NCBI RefSeq assembly: GCF_027580225.2
Contig: NC_073356.2
Span: 3,348,001 to 3,412,000, forward strand
Direction: 5' to 3'
DNA length: 64,000 nt
Source of the DNA: Misgurnus anguillicaudatus
Taxonomy: Eukaryota; Chordata; Actinopteri; Cypriniformes; Cobitidae
The translations under genes and the position numbers were made by a program. Shown here piece after piece: positions 57,430 through 64,000 of the stretch (positions are counted from its first letter, which is position 1; every line of letters starts with the position of its first letter). The notes beneath the pieces are model-generated. The model worked only from the letters and a program-made list of their open reading frames with translations. It did no database searches and was not told where the DNA came from.

Positions 57430-57892
57430 TGTCATGATCCTGTCAGCACTGTATGTATTTTCCCTTGTTTAATGTGACAGGATCATGGCAGCCCTTATTA
57501 CTGTTGTCTTGTTTTGTGTGGAGAGTCACGTGGCCTGTGTGTGTTTTGTGTGCCTCGTGCTCTCCTGTCTTAAGTCTTGACCCCGCCCCCTCGTTTCCTT
57601 GTTAATTATTCATTATTAGTCAACGCCCTTCACCTGTGCGTCCTCGTTCCCTAGTTTAGTTCTCCCCTATTTAATGCCCTTGTGTCTGCTGTCTCGTGCT
57701 TGATCATTGTTCATCTTATGATGATGTTGTGTGTTCATGTTTTGTCACATCCTGCCCTGTTTAGTGTCATGTTATGTTATTCATTTGGATTATTGTCTTT
57801 GTTTTACCCCCTCGAGGGTGTTTTTGTTATATATTAAAAGTCTTTTGGTTGAGAGCTGTCTGCACTTGGGTTCTGTCTTCCCACACCTGACA
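57430..57892. repeat. Left LTR of the non-autonomous element
   Basis: The 463-bp LTR is TG...CA with a terminal TGTCA/TGACA inverted repeat. Near identity with the right LTR implies recent insertion. Confidence 0.92.
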
Positions 57893-58612
57893 GAATGATC
57901 CAGCCATTCTAGAACCCAGCAGACAGCTTTGTTTTTTGTTTTGTTTACCAAGTTTAGTTTCGCGTCCGTCAAGTGTGTTCCTGTCATCTGGTGTCGTCTT
58001 GTTTGGTTTCCGTGTCCCGGTATGGTGAGCCATGGCTGCGTTCCCGGGCGGCAAGACGTGAGGCCCGTGTTCCTGGTCGGTGAGCCGCGGGTCCCTGGAG
58101 GGAGGACTGCAAGAAGGCGTTCCTGTTCAGGGAGTCGCGAGATCTTGGGCGGTGAGAACGCGGGCACGCGTCCCAGGACTGTTAGCCGTGGGTTCCTGCT
58201 CCGGGATGGCTGTTTTGGTGCCGGTTCTGGTTGGGGAGCTAAGGAGGAGTTCCTGCTTCCCAGATGGCGTGCCGCAAGTGCCGGCTTTTTGGAGGGAGAG
58301 TTCCGGGTGCCTGTTCCCGGCCGGCAAGCTCCGTGTCAGTGTTTCCCGTCTGCGAGCCCCGCAGGTGCGTGCCTGTTCGGCGAGCTCTGCGGGCGTGTTT
58401 CTGGTTGGCGAGCCCTGCGTGGCTGGCCGGTGAGCCTAGAGCGGCGCGGGATCCCAAGCCCACCTCCTTGCGGTGACAGGTGTCCCGCTTCTTGTCTTGG
58501 GGGTCCGGATCCCTGGCACTGTTTTGCCCCATGGACTTTGTCTTCATGTCATGCCTTGTGTTATGTACTGTTTCCTGGGGACGCCAGGAGGCGTCCCTTA
58601 AGAGGGGCGTAC

Positions 58613-59074
58613 TGTCATGATCCTGTCAGCACTGTATGTATTTTCCCTTGTTTAATGTGACAGGATCATGGCAGCCCTTATTACTGTTGTCTTGTTTTGT
58701 GTGGAGAGTCACGTGGCCTGTGTGTGTTTTGTGTGCCTCGTGCTCTCCTGTCTTAAGTCTTGACCCTGCCCCTCGTTTCCTTGTTAATTATTCATTATTA
58801 GTTAACTCCCTTCACCTGTGTGTCCACGTTCCCTAGTTTAGTTCTCCCCTATTTAATGCCCTTGTGTCTACTGTCTTGTGCTGGATCATTGTTCATCTTA
58901 TGATGATGTTGTGTGTTCATGTTTTGTCACATCCTGCCCTGTTTAGTGTCATGTTATGTTATTCATTTGGATTATTGTCTTTGTTTTACCCCCTCGAGGG
59001 TGTTTTTGTTATATATTAAAAGTCTTTTGGTTGAGAGCTGTCTGCACTTGGGTTCTGTCTTTCCACACCTGACA
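58613..59074. repeat. Right LTR of the non-autonomous element
   Basis: 462 bp; only a handful of differences from the left copy by eye (for example 'ccccgccccctc' against 'ccctgcccctc'). Confidence 0.92.
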
Positions 59075-59807
59075 GTAAGTATGTTTACATCGCCATTGAA
59101 CTATAATTACAAACTTAACGTTACATATTTAGACACACATGCATACCTGTATTTTAAAATAAGACTATTTTACATAAATGTAAAACTAGGACTCGTTATA
59201 TTCTTTAAAATATTGTGTATATAGTATAATGGCACATTAGGTAGATGAATGCTTTATTTGTAATTATCCTACTTCATAAAGCTTATTGATCTGATATTGT
59301 CCCGTCCTGAGATCGCTCGTGTGCAGCCAACATAAACTTCAAGAGTAACAGCGCGGATGGAGCAAACATCTCTATCTTCTCATCTTGGCTTTCACCGTGC
59401 AAACAGCCGCCTCAGTTATGTTCTTTATGTTTGTTGTATGATGATGCGATCTCACTCCCGTCTCCTGTCAGATTGAAGTGACTTCCTCACAGTAAAACAG
59501 GCGGAGTTGTGTGACGTTACATCCAGGTAGGCGTATTAAGGGCGGGGTTTTCTGAAGCGCAGTGGCGCTATTGGCTTGACAATGCAAATGCGTCGTGATT
59601 TTGGCTACACAGCTGGAGGTCTGAGGCTATTGGCTCCGTGAGGCCCGTTTGAAGCCCTGGCTCGCACAGGCCCGATAGTGCAAAAGCGGCTATTGGGGGC
59701 TTAGCCCAAATCTAGGGGTTTCAAAGCTTGGTCCCCTGTTGATATTTTTTCTCCATTTACGGCAGCTTTATAAACTATTTTTTAATCTAAGTGTTCTCTG
59801 TATTGTC

Positions 59808-60465
59808 CAGTGTTGGGTGTAACTAGTTACTAAGTAATTTGTTACTGTAATTTAATTACTTGAAAAAGTAATGTAAGGGATTACTCTTATTTTTCTTGTA
59901 ATCGAATTACAGTAACTTCTGATGTAACTAAATACTATCTATGGACTGTAGAACAATTATGTATACAATAATAAATAGTGGATTTAACATGGTTTTAGTT
60001 TAAAAGTCTCACTATTAACTGGTTGATTATTAGCATTAATATTACTGAGATGTTGACTGTTTTTTAGTAGGCCTACTTAAATAGCACATATTAATGCCTG
60101 ATTCTGCAAAACCTTATTCTACACCCTTAACCCTGCCCATTTCTACAAATACTTAAAATAAACAACTACTTTAGTATATTAATAAGCAGTAGTTGGAGTA
60201 TATTGAGGCAAAAGTAGTTAATAGTTAATTAATAGAGAGAAATGAACCCCAAAGTGGGACCAGAATAATTGATGTACTTTTATATATTGTTTCTTCGAGC
60301 CATTTCAAGCCTATCCTTGTATCATGTACTAAATAGGATTTAGAAAGTAATTAGTAATAATTAAATACTTTTTGGAGTAATTTGTAAAGTAATTTAATTA
60401 CATGATTGAAGATGTAATTAGTAACTAGTAATTAATTACTTTTTTGAGTAACTTACCCAACACTG
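59808..60465. mobile_element. hAT MITE of the 'cagtgttgggt' type
   Basis: CAGTGTTGGGTGTAACTAG pairs with 'agtaacttacccaacactg' at the other end. The interior is full of 'gtaatttaattact'-type subterminal repeats, as usual for this abundant fish hAT family. The 8-bp duplication is not clean (CTGTATTG against CTGTCATT). Confidence 0.8.
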
Positions 60466-61300
60466 CTGTCATTTTGAATCTGCAACATAACACATTTTGA
60501 CAATGATACTTTAACTTCTCTTATCCAAAAATAGGCAAACATGTTTGCTGAAGGCTAATCCAGTAACTATAAAGCTACATAAGAATAAAAAAATTTGACT
60601 TCATTGACAGAACAATTTCTCACCTGCTTATGGAAGCGTTTCTCTCTCTTTCTGTCCAAGTTATCTGTCTGTCTGTGATCCCTCTCCATCCTCCTCTCTT
60701 CCTATTTGCACTGACAGTTATCACACATAAGGATATTTTAATGTAAGAGATTGGGGATTCACATTTTATAACTGTCTATCAATGTATTTCTGAGGTAAAA
60801 TCATTGCGAATTTCAAATGCATATGGACAAAACATACCTAACTAACTATATATTTTCTCACCTTCTTACTTCTGACGTCTTTAAAAATATAAATTGTATA
60901 TCCATCTATAAAAAAGTATATGTGCAACAATGAGCAAGTTTTTTCAAAGTTTTAATTCACTGTTATTAAATGTACTTTAAATACAACGTTACCAATGACC
61001 AATGAGGCAGACTAGACCAGAGGAGAGAACCACAGTAAGTTAGACGTTAGCCATGCAGATAATATATCAGTTGACGCTATTTAACAGTATTTACATCACA
61101 TAACTATAAATATACACTTACAGTAATAACGAAGGCACTGTAATAAAAAAAGACACTTTGAAAATGCATTTACTGTGGGGAGATTCAGAATGTTATTTTG
61201 ACTTCAACACGCATCTCTTATTCATTTTCAGTTGAGTGGGGGACCGGAGAGTTAAAGCTGAGTGCCGCCACCTAGCGTCCTGGATGAATTCATTTTACAG
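60466..61300. other. hAT interior without recognisable genes
   Basis: AT-rich sequence between the MITE and the right end of the 5.5-kb hAT. I see no ORF of note, no inverted ends and no tandem repeats. Confidence 0.6.
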
Positions 61301-61380
61301 ATCTGAAAAGATTCGGGGCTTTTGACAAAACATTCGGGGCTCGAGCCCCAAAAGCCACCCCCCCCCCCGCTCCGCCCCTG

Positions 61381-61990
61381 ATCCCTGGTATGCGATAAAT
61401 AGGCCCAACACCATAGTAGGAGAAACATGCCCATATCATGATGCTTGCACCTCCATGCTTCACTGTCTTCACTGTGTACTGTGGCTTGAATTCAGAGTTT
61501 GGGGGTCGTCTCACAAACTGCCTGTGGCCCTTGGACCCAAAAAAAACAATTTTACTCTCATCAGTCCACAAAATGTTCCTCCATTTCTCTTTAGGCCAGT
61601 TGATATGTTCTTTGGCAAATTGTAACCTCTTCTGCACATGCCTTTTTTTTAACAGAGGGACTTTGCGGGGATTCTTGAAAATAGATTAGCTTCACACAGA
61701 CGTCTTCTAACTGTCACAGTACTTACAGGTAACTCCAGACTGTCTTTGATCATCCTGGAGGTGATCATTGGCTGAGCCTTTGCCATTCTGGTTATTCTTC
61801 TATCCATTTTGATGGTTGTCTTACGTTTTCTTCCACGACTTTCTGGTTTTGCTCTCCATTTTAAGGCATTGGAGATCATTTTAGCTGAACAGCCTATCAT
61901 TTTTTGCACCTCTTTATAGGTTTTCCCCTCTCCAATCAACTTTTTAATCAAAGTACGCTGTTCTTCTGAACAATGTCTTGAACGACCCAT
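61381..61990 (-). pseudogene. Tc1 transposase, N-terminal and central part
   Basis: The ATG at 61990 starts MGRSRHCSEEQRTLIKKLI. The paired DNA-binding domain reads through residues about 1-100, with two helix-turn-helix units and a GRKRK hinge. A frame break near 61650, at a run of eight T on the plus strand, separates it from the central part. That part (61637-61381) contains WTDESKI with the first catalytic Asp, and [10 protein letters not shown]. The rest continues at 55889 beyond the hAT. A homopolymer slip could explain the break. Confidence 0.87.
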
Positions 61991-62369
61991 TTTTCTCAGC
62001 TTTCAATTGCATGTTCAACAAGTGTTGGCTTCATCCTTAAATAGGGGCCACCTGATTCACACCTGTTTCTTCACAAAATTGATGACCTCAGTGATTGAAT
62101 GCCACACTGCTATTTTTTTTAACACACCCCTTTCAACTAATTCAACTAATTGCCCAATTGCACAGCCTTTTTTTTTTTTTCTTTTTTTATTGCACGGCCT
62201 TAAGAGCGTGCATATCATGAATGCTGGGTCTCATTTGTTTTCTGAGAATCTACTGAACCTACTGGTAACTTGTTTGCCACGTAGCAATAAAAAAAATATA
62301 CTAAAAACCTTGATTATTCTGGTTAGTCACATTGTACTGCTATTATTTTGAACAATACTGTATATATAT

Positions 62370-62695
62370 TACCAGTAGTTTCAGTAGATTCTCAGAAAAC
62401 AAACAAGACCCAGCATTCATGATATGCACGCTCTTAAGGCTGTGAAATTGGGCAATTAGTTGAATTAGTTGAAAGGGGTGTGTTCAAAAAAATAGAAGTG
62501 TGGCATTCAATCACTAAGGTCATCAATTTTGTGAAGAAACAGGTGTGAATCAGGTGGCCCCTATTTAAGGATGAAGCCAACACTTGTTGAACATGCATTT
62601 GAAAGCTGAGGAAAATGGGTCGTTCAAGACATTGTTCAGAAGAACAACGTCCTTTGATTAAAAAGTTGATTGGAGAGGGGAAAACCTATAAAGAA
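62370..62695 (+). pseudogene. Truncated second Tc1 copy, opposite orientation
   Basis: Part of the same inverted repeat (missing the outermost 70-80 bp), the leader and about 27 codons of transposase from ATG at 62615 (MGRSRHCSEEQRPLIKKLI). It stops abruptly at about 62695, where sequence of a different Tc1 family starts. It lies head to head with the 55203-62360 copy. Confidence 0.85.
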
Positions 62696-63085
62696 TCTGT
62701 GAATAGAAGCCTTGTGACTGTTATCGAAAAGAAGGGTGGCTATATTGGTCACTGAGTTTATGAATATATTTTTTTATTGTTTTATTAATTTTTTTGTAAA
62801 TGTAGAGTTTGTTTATTATTCTCACTTTAACAGGTGAAAAAAACCAAGTGAGATGGTCAAATCTTTGTTTTTCATTTAGTTGCCTAATAATTCTGCACAC
62901 TAATAGTTGCCTAATAATGATGTACATAGAAATATTCTTAAGAAAGCAAAAATTTCACTTTTACTACTTAAATGTTCAGGTTTGAGGGTTTGTTAACATT
63001 TTGAATTGACCAAGAGCTCTGTAGTTGTACAATAACAAAAGTAATCCTCAAAAATACAACTTGCCTAATAATTCTGCACTCCCTG
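62696..63085 (+). mobile_element. 3' end of a different Tc1-like transposon
   Basis: The first codons read VNRSLVTVIEKKGGYIGH then stop, a C-terminus typical of another fish Tc1 family. A right inverted repeat follows with 'ttgcctaataattctgcac' (three variants) and ends ...CTCCCTG before TA at 63086-63087. Together with 62370-62695 it forms a chimera. Confidence 0.75.
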
Positions 63086-63087
63086 TA

Positions 63088-63464
63088 TTATTATAAACAC
63101 GAACCTCGATTAAAGGGGAGAGGGGGTGGTGTAGCTACAATATACAACACACTTTTAAAGTAAACCAAAAATCTGAACTAAAATTTAAATCATTTGAACT
63201 AATGTTGTTAAATATGGAAATAACTGATCGTAACCACAAACAGCTTTCTTTTGCCTTAGCTACAATCTATAGACATCCAGGCCACCATGCAGATTTCCTT
63301 AAAGAAATAGCAGATTTCCTGTCTGAGCTTGTAGTCACTGTAGATAAAGCTCTTATTGTTGGTGATTTTAATATCCATGTGGATAACCCCGTGCAGCATG
63401 GAAAGAGAGTGTTAAACACTACAGACAGGCTATTAAAACCGCCAGATCTACCTAAGCTTATAAT
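63088..63464 (+). pseudogene. L2-type LINE endonuclease fragment with internal deletion
   Basis: The plus frame reads LNMEITDRNHKQLSFALATI, ATIYRHPGHHADFL and ALIVGDFNIHVDNP, closely matching the minus-strand LINE at about 19640-19350. At 63390 it jumps to sequence matching the ORF2 linker ('gcagcatggaaagagagtgt', found inverted near 18830), skipping over 500 bp. Truncated at both ends. Confidence 0.85.
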
Positions 63465-63469
63465 TTATT

Positions 63470-63715
63470 TATTTATTAGGGGTCAAGCCCAGAATGGGTG
63501 AAGACCCCTATTGTATCTGTTAGTTTTCTTTTTTAGGGGTCAAGCCCAGAATGGGCGAAGACCCCTATTGTATCCGTTAGTTTTCTTATTAGGGGTCAAG
63601 CCCAGAATGGGCGAAGACCCCTATTGAAACTGTTAGTTTTCTTTGTATTTGTTAGTTTTCTTATTATTATTTAGGGGTCAGGCCCCGAAGGGGCGAAGAC
63701 CCCTATTGTATTTGT
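63470..63715. repeat. Four tandem units of about 50-70 bp
   Basis: Each unit has 'aggggtcaagcccagaatgg' (last one 'aggggtcaggccccgaaggg') then 'gcgaagacccctattg', and most end 'gttagttttctt'. Each unit is itself partly palindromic (aggggtc...gacccct). It is probably the terminal region of the repeat family whose other end is at about 5340-5395. Confidence 0.85.
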
Positions 63716-63892
63716 AACCCTTGTATAGGTAAATACACACTAGGTTCGGTTTGGTGATAATGCTTAAATCAAGATTTTATAATCAACTGTTTTCATTTAA
63801 CAAAAAATGAATTAAAGACAACAAGTAAAATGCATTTGCAAACGTAACTTGTATTAACTCAACAATGAATAAAAATAAACAATTACAATAAA

Positions 63893-63919
63893 CGTGTGTG
63901 TGTGTGTGTGTGTGTGTGT
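63893..63919. repeat. (GT)n microsatellite
   Basis: A pure GT run near the right edge. The remaining sequence to 64000 shows no recognisable feature. Confidence 0.88.
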
Positions 63920-64000
63920 TATCAGTGTAAGTGTATAGTTTGATCAATGATCAACCATTGGTCAGTTCGATTCACGTTGCTGAGCTCAGATTTAGTCGGT

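Larger units (their letters stand above)
57430..59074. mobile_element. Non-autonomous LTR element, 1645 bp
   Basis: Two LTRs of 463 and 462 bp (57430-57892, 58613-59074) are almost identical, start TGTCATGATCC and end CACACCTGACA, and are flanked by the 5-bp duplication GTAAG (57425-57429, 59075-59079). The internal 720 bp is GC-rich with diverged short repeats ('gagccgcgggtccctgg' type) and encodes no gag or pol. 'cttaagaggggcgtac' before the second LTR is a polypurine-like tract like those of fish Gypsy elements. It must have been moved in trans. Confidence 0.92.
55919..59691. mobile_element. 3.8-kb TIR element of unknown superfamily
   Basis: AGCCGTGTTTGCACTATCGG at the left is inversely repeated at the right as 'cccgatagtgcaaaagcggct'-type sequence, and the flanking CAAT/ATTG extends the pairing. 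The duplication could not be resolved. Apart from the nested LTR element (57430-59074) it has no clear gene; 56100-57430 holds only short frames. Confidence 0.65.
55890..61380. mobile_element. hAT transposon, 5491 bp with nested elements
   Basis: Ends CAGGGGCGGAGC and GCTCCGCCCCTG are perfect over 12 bp and flanked by the 8-bp duplication ATCCCTGG (55882-55889, 61381-61388). It interrupts the Tc1 transposase. Inside are an inverted-ended element (55919-59691) and a MITE (59808-60465). No hAT transposase ORF is visible. Confidence 0.93.
55203..62360 (-). mobile_element. Tc1-like transposon, 7.2 kb including nested insertions
   Basis: Inverted repeats of roughly 210-240 bp start CAGTCTTGTTCAAAATAATA at the left and end with the complement (one base different) at 62360, with TA on both sides. 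The transposase gene runs on the minus strand and is split by a hAT at 55890-61380. Without that insert the element would be about 1.7 kb, the normal Tc1 size. Confidence 0.92.

Noticed and set aside
57929..58660. 243-codon plus-strand ORF, Gly/Arg/Cys rich, in the core of the short LTR element
   Set aside because: Several overlapping long frames occur on both strands of this GC-rich tract, there are no known domains, and the residue pattern follows the DNA repeats.

Overview
The window is nuclear DNA of a teleost, most likely a cyprinid (carp, barb or zebrafish-like) fish. This is judged from a finTRIM-type exon, an L2 LINE with an esterase-like ORF1, a two-gene PIF/Harbinger transposon, many hAT and TTAA-type elements and Tc1/mariner copies. 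It is gene-poor and consists mostly of transposons nested in transposons. Only one host gene piece is convincing: a RING/B-box first exon on the minus strand (8629-9192) with a promoter upstream. No rRNA, CRISPR or convincing tRNA gene was seen.

Layout. 1-8590: a short hAT MITE, then a 7.7-kb element with hAT-like ends (248-7944) enlarged by a second hAT (984-2420), an unclassified repeat block (2711-5395, itself hit by a 510-bp hAT) and a TTAA-flanked element (5540-6843). 8590-10420: the finTRIM exon and several MITEs. 10420-52600: a decayed IS630/mariner transposase scattered over about 41 kb. It is split by a class I endogenous retrovirus-like LTR element (11663-45738, 5-bp duplication GAGAT), a 2-kb hAT (45848-47861), an L2 fragment (47862-48550) and further insertions (48836-52150).

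Inside the LTR element, gag (13390-14853) and pro-pol (21477-25120) are separated by a mariner MITE (14858-15847) and a 5.5-kb L2 LINE in the opposite orientation (about 15968-21498). The 3' LTR is cut at 26077/45681 by a 19.6-kb PIF/Harbinger element. That element keeps an intact three-exon transposase (26299-28275, +) and a two-exon Myb/SANT-like partner (45373-44250, -). Its interior holds a hAT (30007-31862), a 4.5-kb inverted-ended element (39464-43924) containing another hAT (39805-42034), and many MITEs.

52600-55110 is a non-coding repeat carrying an 89-bp tandem array in which every unit has well-formed splice donor and acceptor signals. 55203-62360 is a Tc1 transposon whose transposase is split by a 5.5-kb hAT (55890-61380). 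That hAT holds an inverted-ended element and a 1.6-kb non-autonomous LTR element (57430-59074). 62370-64000 holds a chimeric Tc1 remnant, an L2 endonuclease fragment and a small tandem array.

Insertion order can be read from the nesting: mariner relic, then the LTR element, then LINE/MITE/Harbinger, then the younger hATs. Coding function is limited to transposition. The Harbinger transposase and its Myb-like partner look complete enough to have worked together recently. The LTR element lacks a visible env, has one frame break in pol and a split 3' LTR, and is defective.
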